NCBI GenBank assembly: GCA_003344405.1 | Contig: NOWV01000052.1 | Location: forward strand, 392,371-456,370 | DNA from: Trichoplax sp. H2 | Taxonomy: Eukaryota; Placozoa; Uniplacotomia; Trichoplacea | Reading direction: 5' to 3' | DNA: 64,000 nucleotides | In this document: one piece after another, positions 13,344 to 26,657 of the stretch | Numbering within the stretch: the first letter of the stretch is position 1 | How the letters are laid out: the number at the start of each line of letters is the position of its first letter | Notes under the pieces: generated by a model | The model's input: only the letters and a program-made list of their open reading frames with translations | What the model was told of the DNA's origin: nothing | The model's database searches: none | Made by a program: the position numbers and the translations under genes

Positions 13344-15822
13344 ATGCCGACAGCTTTCACCATTGGAATTATCCAAATAACCTCAGGTGTGGTCAGCACC
13401 ATTTTGGCAATATTGGGATGGATACTACTAGATGAAATTCGTCATGAATATTTGTTAATTTCCACTGCTTTACCTACAATAGCGGTAAGTTTAGCATTTT
13501 TCGTCTAATATAAGTACATTGAGTATTTAGGATAGAGAGCATACATTAACACAATTTATTTTTTACCAATTCCAGTGTGCATATTGTATATTCTGTTCGA
13601 TACTCTTTTCATAACGTGTAAAGAAGTTTAATTAATTAATATTACTTTTTATAATTTTACTGTAATGTATCGAATAGTAACGCAACCTTGATAAAATTTT
13701 AATTCACTCACTGATATTGCTGTAGATGTTCTTATGTGGTATGTGCGCCATCGGTTTCGTACGAAAATCTTTGCATTCTCTGGTAAGCTAGATCATGAGC
13801 TACAATCATGATACAATTTATGGTATTCAAATTCCGTGTCAACAGTTTCGCGGATGTTAGCAATTTTAAGACTTTATAGAGTTTAAACCTTTCAAAAGTC
13901 ATCCTAAAAGAATTATGTTAAAGCAAATAGAATCAGGAATAGATAAGCATGCATATAGTGCGTGAATCAACAATGAACTGTATTAACAATTTTCATTTTA
14001 ATTTCATCTAGTTAATTGGCATCATATTTTTTGCAACGATTTGCGTGGCTAGCGAGATTTTCAGTATTGCGTCTCACTCTTACATCATTTACATATTTTC
14101 AAGAAGGAATTCCAAAGTTGTCAAGCTAGCAGTTGCAAGTATTTCGCTTATTCTATCGTGTATTTTTGGAGTATTTAATGGCTATGTCATTATCAAGTTT
14201 GCTCGCTATCTCGTTACCGTCAATGCCTCATTCGAAGGAGGCGCTACACAAAGTAATAATCAACAATCTGGAATGGCTTCCACTACAACCCCAGTCGACG
14301 CACACTTTCTGTTCTTCGGATTATTCGGCCCAGGCTTGTTTCAGCTAGTATCTGGAGGTGTTACACTTGTACTTGGTATAGTTAGTCTAGTAGTTCTTCA
14401 AGGAGGTTTTGCACCAGCTACCTGCTATCTCGGAAGTATTGTAAGTATTCCACAAGACTAAACTGTTTTACGTAACCTGCAATCTTATAAGTACTAACAC
14501 AATGATCGCCTAATTATTTCTCATATATTTGCTGGATCGGGAATCAGATGATTGCGAGCGGTACCATTACTCATTTAACTCAAAAGCTAAGAAATATTAA
14601 ATCATTGGTAATATCCCAATAAGTGATTCTTATTTTGCCGAAGAGTGTAGCAAACAGTATCATACAACTAAAATCATATATTTCCTTTTCCTGGTTTAGA
14701 CTACATGGTCTTTGATCACTTCGAAATGGGCATGTCTTTGGTCTTTTGCTCTAATAGTTTCATCCACACTTTATCTCGTTTTTAACATCATTGGAAGACA
14801 AATTTTTGCGGCCTATATTGCATTTTATGTTTTAGTCATGATAGCTGGTTTGCTTAATTTGGTGGGTTCAGCAATCATTACCTTCAAAATGGCGAGTTTG
14901 GAGGAAGTTCCAGTTTTCAAATTGACGCTATTTAATCGATTACGAATGCCAATAACATCACAAAATATCACTTTTGGCATTACTTTATGCTGCTTTGGCT
15001 TTCTCTTTATAATTGTTACATTTATAGAACCTTTTGTTGGAATTCCAACACACCTACTATATACTTTCGCTACTGGCTGCCAGGTAAATAAATAGATAAT
15101 AGGGAAATGCACTTATTCTAGAAAAGTTGTTGCGTGAATAGAATTCTTATCATTAACAAATTTTATTCTCTTTAATGCAATTGTAGTTAATATTAGCTGG
15201 CCAATTAGGCAATAACTTGGCATTTAAATATTCGGAAGATTTGGTACGTAGATATTATTAACGGCTATTCAATGTACTATAATTAATTTCTATCCGATAT
15301 TGTGCTAGCAAGCGCTTGCTTTAATTAACATTCTACATTTAACGGATATTAACTACTTAGGTGGCGTCTTATTTTATCATAAATTTCATGGCATCGGCGT
15401 TTATTACAACTTATCTTGGATTACTAATTGCTGAATGTACATCACTGCCATTTATCTTAACACAAAGACCAGCATCAATAGCTATGGCTATAGTAAATTT
15501 TGTCTTAATAGCGCCTGCCTTAATTATCAGCTTATATGAAACTGTAATTACTGGATATCGTTCAGGAATTTGTATCTGTGGAGACAGGCCTGCAGTCGCT
15601 ATGGTAAAATGCAGTTAATTTAGAATTATTTCGTATATTGGTCCATGTTTTATAATAATTATATTAATTCTATACTCCCTATCGCAGATTGAGAATACTT
15701 ATGATGCTAGCGAACAGGCTCAAGAAACTAATTCACCAATAGACAATCTTAACCATACTTTTGCTATACAAGATGATACAAAACATTCCATTCAAGACAT
15801 ATCTGGAGAAACACAGATATAA
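13344..15822 (+). CDS. Triplicated MS4A/CD20-like 12-helix membrane protein (copy A)
   Basis: There are eight exons: 13344-13484, 13726-13782, 14012-14440, 14548-14607, 14700-15083, 15187-15243, 15361-15603 and 15688-15822. They give 501 residues, with every intron in phase 0. Hydropathy by eye gives about 12 membrane segments in three four-helix units (residues about 8-126, 170-290 and 313-440). Each unit opens with a CD20-like first helix (IGIIQITSGVVSTILAILGW; LVSGGVTLVLGIVSLVVL; ITFGITLCCFGFLFIIV). Next comes a mini-exon of 57-60 bases carrying the second helix with an internal glycine (MFLCGM, MIASGT, LILAGQ), then two more helices. The loop between units 1 and 2 is rich in Q, S, N and T. 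The last exon is an acidic, polar cytosolic-type tail. Known MS4A proteins have one four-helix unit and act in signalling or channel regulation, so the function here is unknown. Family assignment rests on the first-helix pattern and spacing; claudin-like or other tetraspan families are alternatives. Confidence 0.72.
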
Positions 15823-18800
15823 TCAACGATTAAATAGGGCGTAAATTGAAGTTAAAACTTGCTTGACAAAATTAGAGGTCAATTGATGCTAATAGTTGTT
15901 ATCATAGGTTTATTCATTGTGCATAAGTAGACTAGTGTGTATAAAGAATCTACTTAACTTCCTTATTATAATCGTAACTGGTATGCAAAACTATATTGAT
16001 AGTCAATCTAACGGTAATATTCGACTATAAATACGTACAGGTAATCGAAAGGACAAATGCATTATCTACATATGCAAAGTTCGACGTAAGTTTATGTTTT
16101 AAATTGGTCAGCTACTACAAGAGTGCGGTTAGTAAGCACGTCTAAAGCATCGGGCTACAACGTTTCTCTTTTTACGCGTTATCGAAAATGATTGTGTAGT
16201 TACTTTGCATTACCGTATCGTAAAAGACAATTGGTGTAAATCCTTTAAACTTATCAGGTATTAATTTATTGAGGGTCGTTTAATATAGGTACCTATGAAT
16301 TTGTGAACATACTGCTATTTAATATTCGAAAGGTTTTAACAGTATTTCATAGGTAGTTGTGTCGTAACCCACTGTGCAGCAATATCTTTTCAACCATGTC
16401 ATACTTGTACAATATGTTCATACCATAAATTTCGCACTTAGATGATCATATTGGTTTACGAGTTGTACTCATTAACTTTTGTTGCCATCAAGTTTGTAAT
16501 CATAACAGGAATACCATTGTAGCCCGTAGTAAATTGTAATTACTCAGAATCATATTGCACCTCGACTTGGATTGTTAATTGACTTCTGCCAACACCTTTA
16601 ATAAATACGATACAGTGTGATGTATCAGAGTTTCACTGATACAATTTTGTTGCATTCAATTACTTGGCTTTAATGAGTACTTTGAAGATTAACGAGGACG
16701 ATGATATGTAAATACTGTGTATATAACATATATATTAATCATTTCGCAAATACTAGATAACTGTATCACTCAATTTCTTATATTTTTGTTATACATGACA
16801 ACCTCGTCTTGCATGGTCAACATTAACTAGATTGGTAGTCTATATAGGACATCAACCTCACTTTGTTCATTAACTAGTAGTAGATTATACTAGCTATTAT
16901 ATTTATCTCGAGATGTATTTGTTTGAAACTTAGCAAGAGCAGTATATAGAAATGCTGATAGCTATTAAAATTTGATATTTGCTACGATGTCAACCAGTAA
17001 ATGCAATCATGCCATAATATTTTACTAAAAGAGTTCTATAGAGTAGTACTAGGATTAAATATTAAATATTCATTCATGATCGATGTAGAATTTCAGTCCT
17101 TATTCTATTCTAACAATTGATTATGACTACAAACTGAACTTACTAGAAATTTACATTTGCTATGCATGCCATAAGAATTAATGCAAACGTTACCATCATT
17201 AGTAATTCATTTTACCAAAAATAATATGTATAACAATAATGGATAATTTATTAATCGACATATTTTAGCTGAAGCTTAAATTAAGATTTAACATTTGCTG
17301 CACTTGTTAAAAATCTCGAGATTTCACCAGTGGTGTAATTTTTTGTAGCTTGTTTCAATTAGATAGATATTAACTGGGAATTTGCAATTCCATACGCGCT
17401 CACTGAGCAACAAATGAAATCATTACTAAAGTACAATTAATATTAGATCCTTTATTTACAGATATTAATAAAGCAATCATGAATTAAAATTGATATGTCA
17501 CATTATCATAAAGTATGCTAGTCAGGTTAAAATCGATTAAATTAACGTAGCAACTTATATAATATTTACTACTAAAATCTGGCATAAGTCTTTATTGTTG
17601 ATTACAAGCAAGACATCCATCATCGGAATGAAACATTATTGAAAAAGAAAACAAAGTGATGATTACAGTAATAGAGTATCTTTGCATTAACTATTTCGAA
17701 ATAGGCTGATCAATTATAATTAAATAAACAATAAAATAGTATTTAATATAAAATTGATGTAGATAGTCGAGTTGTAAAGTCTCTATTGCCAATCAATAAC
17801 TGAAAAAATTTTGTCTATCATAAACTAACCTCAATGAACGTCCTGTATTCCACTTTGAAAGGAATATCATCATGGTATTCATTTATAGCCACAATAATCG
17901 TAAACTGTGTAAGACAATACAAATTACTTTCAATGATTGCAATTTAACCTACATTGTCTACCTAAGTTGAATAACAAGATAGTAAAATTAAAGCGTGTAT
18001 AAGAAGTACAATATCAAGAACGATCAATATTTAATTAATGCAGCTGGAATATGGATTTGATATGCGATACTGAATGCCTATCATTGTTTAAATTGTATAT
18101 AAAAGTATTTAGCTAAGAGAAATACGGTACCTACTCGAATAAGGTGAAAGAAAAGATATCATCCTTGTTCAATATTGCCTATGATGGCTTTAGGCAGTTG
18201 CAAGTAATTGGTATATTTTAAATAATTTAAGCTCTTATTTCAGTTAATCAGTATATTGCCGATAAAGGCGTGATTAAAAATAACCTTACTGGCTGTTCGA
18301 TTAAAAACGGAGTTGGCAAGCATTTCAAAATAATTTTGACTGTAGTAAAGGTGTAATCAACGGTCGTTATTATTCACAATTAGGTTTAAGCCATGCTGAA
18401 GAATATTTTAAAATATTCTAGACAATTTCTTTTTCAAAATATATCAGTATAGATTATACCGATTTGTTAACACACACGACAATTGCGGAGTATCAGCATC
18501 AGTCATGGTTGATATTCATAGAAAAGCATTAGAGATAAAATAATTCAGACTTTTTCTTAGTGTATACAAGCAACAAAAGGTGCGATCGAATAACAATCAT
18601 AACCAATGATTCAAATGGAGCCAGGGGTAAAATCGTCGGAAAAGAAAGAATTCAGTAGTCTTTCTTAGAATTTCTATCATTCAACGAGCAGTACGATCAA
18701 AAACCGCAAAACCTCGGATTAGAACTAGAGGTGGGAGCAATTAGAGAATCATTTTCGATTCTTAGCATGCATATATTGCAAATGACAAAAAGGCTAAATT

Positions 18801-20099
18801 TAATTGCAGTTATTGCTAATAATGAAGTTACTGTGAGTTGAATATTAATTTTACTAGATTAATAAGGAACCCTCTAGCTACGAAGATTGAAAGAGAAATG
18901 AAAAAAGACGTGATAGCTCTAGCTGATCGATAACTGGCAAGTAATTGCAACTTCAGCTACTAGTTCCATTAGAGTATTACAATCAGCCTTGAGTCTTGAC
19001 ATTTTCAAGATTAGCAAGACAACAGCTAAGATAAGTGAAGATCAAGAATCTATATGATAAACTCTATTTACTTGCCAATCATGCCTTATTTCTGCTACAA
19101 TCATTGAAAATTCATTTCTACCTATCTTATGCAAACATATAGTACCCTAAAAATAATTACTTTGGGCTACTGTATTTCACCTATCTTAACTCAAGGTCGA
19201 TCCTTTTTAGCGAGCAATTATCGTGGACGTATACTATCGTATAGCCCCATGAAAGTGAGCGAAAAAAGAAAAGAATGTCAACATATTTCTTCCTAGAAGC
19301 AAATCAAAAGTGGTTGGGATGGAAAAATTTCTTTCTTACGAATACAATCCAATGATTTCAATGTAATGGTTACTATCCACTATTTTACTATTGAACTTTA
19401 TATAGCTATAGCTTGGCTATTTTTTCCCTTTATCTACATTCAACCTGAATATTATTGTTTTATTATTGATTAAATTATAATCTAATTGATAACAGTCTAG
19501 TTGAATACAATCATTGACAATTAATTAATATTGTTGATAAGATAAAATAGTCTAGATATAAACGAAACAAGTCATCAACAAAATAACAGACAATGCCATT
19601 GTTTTAAACAAACTTCAACTTATCTCAATTGAGTAGTCGATGAAAAATTATTTAGTTACAGGCCTTGCGCGATTAAAGCTGATTCAATTCTACTGATTTA
19701 AGAGCTATTTTCCCCTTGATTTAAGATTGGCTATCTTGAATAATCAATATCGGTATCTTTTTCCAACCCCAATGAAGTCATCGAAAGTAAGCTAGTAGCT
19801 TAGAACAGAAGAGCAAATACCAACAAACCTATTGAACTACCGTAGTCAAGAAAAAATAATAAAGATTAAGAATTTGGAAAGACTGCCATAAATAAAATTG
19901 ACTATGGTCATTCGATTCAAGTTATAGTGATTGGACTTCAGTATTTTTTAAAAGGTGAGTTAAAAATGAACTGAGCGATAGAAATAAGAGAGAGTAGGTA
20001 ACTGAGATAGCCTAAGGATGTTTTTATACGTAAATTTTATTCTATTTTGTCATTTGGTAAAGTCTAATTTCTTAGATTACTCTTAAAGAAGAATATATT
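15823..20099. other. AT-rich spacer between the two MS4A-like genes, left part
   Basis: No gene or clear repeat unit is recognised. Frames are closed by stops at high density and no splice-linked exon chain was found. Confidence 0.4.
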
Positions 20100-21000
20100 C
20101 AATCATTATCTCTTTATTAATTCTATCTACTCTTTGAAAGAGAAAAATTGATCAAGCAAATTATCATGAATAAAAGCAAAGTGGTAATATCACAACATAA
20201 CACAAATTCTACTATAGTATGTTTAAATTACAGTAAAAGCAATGGATCAATGATTGATCCGCTCTTCCATCAAATGATCAGAAGTCAGATTCTAATCGAG
20301 TTATACAGGAGAGTAAAATTCGAAAACGACAATAATATAGATCGCTAATGACAACTACGACATGAAAGAGAAATCTAGATGCAGTACATTACAAGGAAAA
20401 ATAAGATGGCAGTACACAACATACAACTTCTACCTTAGTGGTTTTAAACTATAGGATCAACAATTGATAGATTCATTTATCTTTCATCTTTTCACTTCAA
20501 TGATTACAAATTAGTCCAATCGATTGGTAAATAAATGTCAATATAGCGAAAGATAAGACTCAAATTTTATATCGTCATGTTAAACGATAGTCCAAGCACT
20601 TGTTCGGTTAATTCTTCTTCCATCTTCTTGCTTAAACGATTGGAAATTAGTTCCGTATTGATACATAAAAAATTAGTCTAAACTTAGTAAATGACACAAC
20701 GTAACACAAAATCTACATTAAACGTTTGAAACTGTAATACAAGTAATTGATGAATTGATTCTTCTTTCATCTTCTCATTTAAATCATCGGAACTAAGATA
20801 CGTTCGATTTAAATAAGTATAAATTTAAAAATTGACAACATTAATGGTAGTCTGCATTTACTTTTGGAAAGAAAAAAACCGATCAAGAAAGTTATAATGA
20901 ATAATAGTAAGGTGACAATATCACAACATCACGTTAATTCTGCAGATGCTATTTCAAATTACGACAAGAGGAGTTGATTTATTGAATTCTTCCTTGACCT
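20100..21000. repeat. Decayed tandem repeat, roughly 250-290-base unit
   Basis: Similar segments recur at about 20150-20230, 20400-20500, 20690-20790 and 20875-20980. Shared words include ATCACAACAT(A/C)AC..AATTCT and TTTCATCTT(T/C)TCA. The copies at 20150 and 20875 also share GATCAAG(C/A)AA(A/G)TTAT(C/A)ATGAATAA(A/T)AG. Divergence is high, so the unit length is approximate and more copies may extend to the right. Confidence 0.55.
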
Positions 21001-23377
21001 TCTCACCTATGTCATATGTAAAGACCGAAAACAGTGTTTGTAAACGATCTTTCATTTTTAATAAAATAGAACATCCCTGATCATTATATATATATATAAC
21101 ATAACATATACATATTGTTTATAGTCTCCTGTCTTCATTGAATGCCATTTAGATCACAAATACCTTAATAAGGGCTTAATGATACAACATTAAAAGATGG
21201 CAAGATCATTAACAGCTCTAGATTTCACTCACTATGCAAGCAAATATTTCTTCCCTATTTGTGAAGTAGGAACAACTACGATACTTTTCGTCTTTTCACA
21301 CTCTATTTTGATCATCAATGGAAAAGAAATAAAGTAGATGAAGATATTTATAGCCAAGAAGTAATTAATAAATCGAGTAATTACATTTTGGTTTGATGGA
21401 TTTCCACTAACTGGCGCTCTTTAAAAATACTCCAGTATAGCTACAGCATAGAAATGACGTACATTTTATCATCTTTTTTGTGTTCACTTTTGCTTTAAGA
21501 ATGAAGAATTAGAATTAGCTAGAGATGGTGATGAAATGATGCTAAGGCTAGAAGATAGGTTACTCTCTATTACATAATATCAATCCAGACCGATTTATCT
21601 TTTTCATATTATATCCAATCACTATTAAAGTATTGGCGTATAACGAAGCAGACTCATCTATTTCAATCAGACATGTATTAAACTAGATTTTTGCCTATAG
21701 TACAAAATCATCTTTAAACACGAATATTTCCATTTTTGATTATAACTTTTTATACTCAGCAGAAGAGGAAATAATGAAATTGAATGACGAGAGCCATTTA
21801 TAGTATCATTTTATGCCCTTAAATGTAGTACCATTCAAGCTATTAAAACTATCATTAGCTCTACTCGTTTTATGATGGTATAGTGATCAACGATATTTCA
21901 TAATTTTCGACCTTATTTATGGTAAATACAGCTAGCTTTTTCGGTCGTATAAATTAACTCTAGTGCCTCCGCACTTATTCATCATTAATTAATAGCTATA
22001 AAAGCGAATTACTCATATTATTGATGGCTTTATTACTCCAGTTGAGATACTGGAAGACTTTTACTAAATGTAGCAAACTAACCGCAGTCGTATTAATTTC
22101 TTGAGCGCCTAACTTTCAATTTACTCAGTTAAAACATGATTTTTGACCCTTACTTACCCAATCCTTTAGCAGTGGTATTAAGATGGTGATTTAGAATCAA
22201 ATAGGTTTCTAAAATAATAGTAAAATGACGGATGAGCAAGATGTTAGAATTAAATTTTTATCTTAATCTAGACACGGATAATAGTAAGATTCTATCAGAA
22301 ATTGACTTTTCAATCCTTTTAAGATAAGATGGATAATTACCCGCATTATTCTGTTTACTGACGATCTTTCGAATAAATTTTAGAACAAGTTAGAATAATC
22401 ATTACCGCAAACATTCACGATTGAATTTTAATGAATACCGTTTTATAGTCAGAAAGCTATGTGATAATCATAATCTAAACGTGATTCCCTCATCACTTCT
22501 CATCATAATGACTTGATTTATGATCGACTCATGTGAAGTAATTGTGGAATAAATCCAAATAGAAATATTATCTAAATATGCACTCGATTTAAAAATAATT
22601 ATCGATGATGATTATTGCTAGTTAACCATACCCTGGATAATACGAATTAATCATAGAGAAAGAGGTATAGATAATCGAATAATTATGATCAATCACGATC
22701 AATAAGTATAGATGATATAAAGTTATGATGGAGATGAAAATCTTTAATTTATAAGTTGCTTTTGTAAACGATTGTTCGTTATCCATTTGAAAGGTTAGAA
22801 TTGGTATGAGCACGAGATAATCATCTTATAGAATTTCTAGAAATCTGCATGATCTTATGGTACGCGTGTTATTGCCTCTACATATGCTCGATTTTTCTAC
22901 TCATGATTAAATTCAGTTTATCCTTAACCCTTAAAATACGTACCCGTAAAATATTAGCTTTAAGAGTTAGTATTTGCTGGTAAGCAATGGCAGAAATAAC
23001 TCCAGAAAGCACAATTAGAATATCACTATCCTGATACCGGTATACCTACATTCGATTTCCTTGATCATAATGAAATTGAATTCCACTTTGGCTTAATAAT
23101 ATACATATATAGAAATCAATGCCTGTTAAATACCAGCATTATTAGGTTCTTTGGATAATTAGTTGAAGAAATGGGTTTAGAAAATATTGCATTTGCGAAA
23201 TTTGCCTTTTAAAGTCTTAATTTAAATATATGTTATGATATCCTGTATCCGATTACACACCCTAGACGATCCGCGGTTATATAAATCATTTTCCTTTAAA
23301 TGATAATAGAGTCACAGATTTACATTTTGAGTTAAAAAGATTGGAAATGATTTCCAAGTAGAATAGAGTAAGTTAAA
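21001..23377. other. AT-rich spacer, no gene seen
   Basis: A short (TA)n run is near 21088-21102. Some phrases recall the repeat to the left but are too diverged to delimit. No exon chain was found. Confidence 0.35.
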
Positions 23378-23710
23378 GCAAATCATCAAGGGCAACTATA
23401 AAACTAGACTATAAGCCAAAATGGTTAGAATGAAGCGAAACTAAATGCGGTAATCAAGAATGATCATAAAATTAGACTATAAGCTAAAACTGCTACCAAT
23501 GACCTACAATAGAACAAACCAAGTAAATCATCAAAAATATTAAAAAAACTAGGCTATTGATCAAAAGAATTAGGATGATACATATATAAGCGGAATAGCA
23601 TGAGGCTAAATAAGTTATCAAAAATAGCAATAAAATCTGAATATACCTAGGCTAAAATGGTTACCATGAAATACAAGCAGAACATTGCAAGTATAGTAAA
23701 TCATCATTAA
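23378..23710. repeat. Degenerate short tandem repeat, about 75-85-base unit
   Basis: About four copies follow a pattern of AAATCATCAA, then ATAAAACTAGACTATAAGC, then AAAATGGTTA(G/C). They are visible at 23378, 23450, 23525 and 23610-23700, with heavy divergence. The array is non-coding. Confidence 0.6.
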
Positions 23711-26657
23711 GCTCATCTGCAGAGCTTATAATCTCAAATCTTACATACGATGATTAATCGAGTGTCAGTATTATTCATATCGAGTAAATATGATGTGAAA
23801 AATCTGCGGTAGCATAAATTATTTCTATCAAAATAAATCTAGAACTGCTCGTGTAAAATCCGATTGCAAGAGAAATAGCTGGAATGATAGTGAGTAGAAC
23901 ATAGTAAGGCATATTATCACTATTACTATAAATAATTCAACCATTGGCTATAGTTTAGCTTATTAATTAAGATTATACTTTATAGCTTTTATAATGAAGA
24001 TTGTAATCGTTTAAGTATTAAAAGAGGGGAGTTTCTGACGATACTACTATAAGATACTCATCTTTAAAATACGAGAAAAGGTGGACGATAAAAGATAGGT
24101 AGTATTTCTTAGAATCTTTGCTAAAGCATCGGTATTTCCATACCGACTTAAATAACAGACTGTATATCACTTTTTACTTTAGATTGTTTAATTTAATGCT
24201 GATAAATAGTTTTGCCATGGTAATAGTAAAACTGATGCATACACACACTAAAACATTTCCCGATTTACAACAATTTAAAAGTAGCAAGATTAACTGATAT
24301 AATGGATGATGAGACTCCAATGACTTTTACTCTATTTTAGCGACTTTATTTGTAAGATATTTTACAAATTATCGTCAACTTACAGATGTTACGCAGCCTT
24401 TATTCATTTTCTACATAAGTTTTATTCTACAAGCACAGGAATTATGAGGGCATGGATTGGTTCATTGTCCTTTTCTGAAAATAAAATTATTAGCTGCTAC
24501 GTTAGTAAGGTTTAAAGTTGAATAAATCACCATCAGATTGATCAGGAGTGATTATTTAAACTTAATTTGTTTTGTATGGTATAACTTTATTCATCTGCCC
24601 GAAAAACTCTTAATTAAAGCTATTTTGCTATCCTCATTTATGCCGTAGTAATTACGCGGAAAAACTACAAAGATGGAGGAATGACTGATTATTTGTATAT
24701 TATATATATATACATTATTAGCACTTCAAGTAACCCATCACACCCAAAATTCTCAAAAATATGCTCTGACGAGGTAAAATTAAGCAGAGATTTTATACTC
24801 ACTATCAGAAAATGATTGATCATCTTTATATATTACTATCATTCTTATTAATCTACTCTATCAATTCGTTATAAACACACTTCCAAAATGTAAATTAAAC
24901 GAGTGTAGATGGATCTGCATACCATTTTTCTATTTCATTAGCACTCTTTTAACGTATTAAATTAAATTTCTTCAAGTATCTTCTTACGATTCATTGGTCA
25001 TATCCATTTTTAACACTCATATGAAACTGTCAAGTTTGATCTGTTCTGATGACGCCAAATAAACACTCATCTGGTTAAAAGCCAAATTCATCACATTTTT
25101 ACAGATAAAGGCTAAATAAATCTATAAATCAAGAACTTTCTACTGAAATAATCAATTAAAGCTGAAAAGAATAAAATATTTACTATTAAAGTTATGATAA
25201 CTAAGTTATATAATATCTAGATTGCCCATTTCCGTATGGCAGCTCCAGAAATAATGAACAGCATCAGGAAGGAAATGCTATATACGCTTATTAAATTAAT
25301 TAAATGTCTAGAAAGATCACTATTTTCTTTTCATTTCCTACTATACAATCCTCGATTTGATCAGGTAATATTTTGACTGGATTTTTCCATCATCAACTTT
25401 CTTTGTATTGATTCGATTATTTCCATCAGAATTAGCCTAGATGAATATGCTATTTGTTCTAGCCTGGAACAAGATAAATTTGAAAATGGTGGATACGCAT
25501 TGTTTATAAAATTAAATTAATGCAATTCTATTCTATCACTATTTTCCTCTATAAAGAAAATATCTCAAACATGCCTACCATTATGTACCCGCATATCCTT
25601 CCTTTTATCCTGTTTATTCCCACCAATTTCAAAGAATAACGATAACTTACAGTATTCTACCTACTTAATCCTGTATAATAATTATAGACAACGGATAATA
25701 ATTAATCAATATAAGCTTTGACGCCTTTTTACTATCTCTCATTAAATGTTTAAACTTTTCAATTATTTCCAATAATTCGATTTATGTCATTTGTATCTAA
25801 AACTTCTTTATAACTAGACGAGAATCCTCCTTGTCCAGTATCAACTAACAATAGCAAATTTACAAGCATTTTCCATCACAGGACTGAGAATATGCTGTCT
25901 TATTTTATCACCATTACTTTAACTTTTATTTCAATATCAGATTCTTAATGACTGATAAGAATTACTTTTTAATGCGGTATCTTTGACAACAGGAGAGTTT
26001 ATAAATGCTTTCATTTTTATTGCTGAAGATATGTAAAATGGACTATTCGATCCCATTATTTTTATTTCGATCTTTATCAACTTCAAATTCTTGATAGTCA
26101 ATTAGTGATAACCAAATAATATATTATGGCATATTTACCGAGATTATCAATCCAAGCCAAGATATAATTAAACAGAGAAATACCTTGATTGATATTTTAT
26201 ACCGATACTTTTCATTGAGTTATTCGCTACAATCTTTTTAATATGTTAATCGTTTAGTATTACATCATTCTGTATCGCTAATTGTCCGAATAGCTTATAA
26301 TACATTAGAATTGCAGAAATCTATGATCCAAGCCAAACCTTACAATATAATAGTTAAATGTATCGATAAATATTTTATATCAATACTTTTCGTCTTGTTA
26401 TTAGTTATAATATCTTAATTTATCTATCATTTAATATTTCGTATAATTATACTTGACTTACTACTTAGATCGTTGAATTATTCAGTATGCTCGTACATAT
26501 TATAATCTTTTTTCCATTCCTATAGTCCCAAAAGATCATCGACACAAACACTTCAGCTAAAAATAATTGTATGATCTGCTAAACAACTATTGTTATCAGA
26601 TATTCCTAAATTATTGCAAGAAAGGAAAAACAACCATCATCTAGAGTAAATCTAAAG
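23711..26657. other. AT-rich spacer with decayed repeats, upstream of the second MS4A-like gene
   Basis: A loosely repeated segment of about 185 bases is seen at 26140-26280 and 26325-26460. Both carry AATCCAAGCCAA or GATCCAAGCCAA, then a TATTTTATA..AATACTTTTC(A/G) core. No gene was found. The bases just before 26658 form the 5' side of the second MS4A-like gene. Confidence 0.4.

Noticed and set aside
14825-15112. Minus-strand frame of 95 codons opposite the MS4A-like exon 5
   Set aside because: It is a shadow of the real plus-strand exon, which has splice sites and a paralogue with the same exon length.
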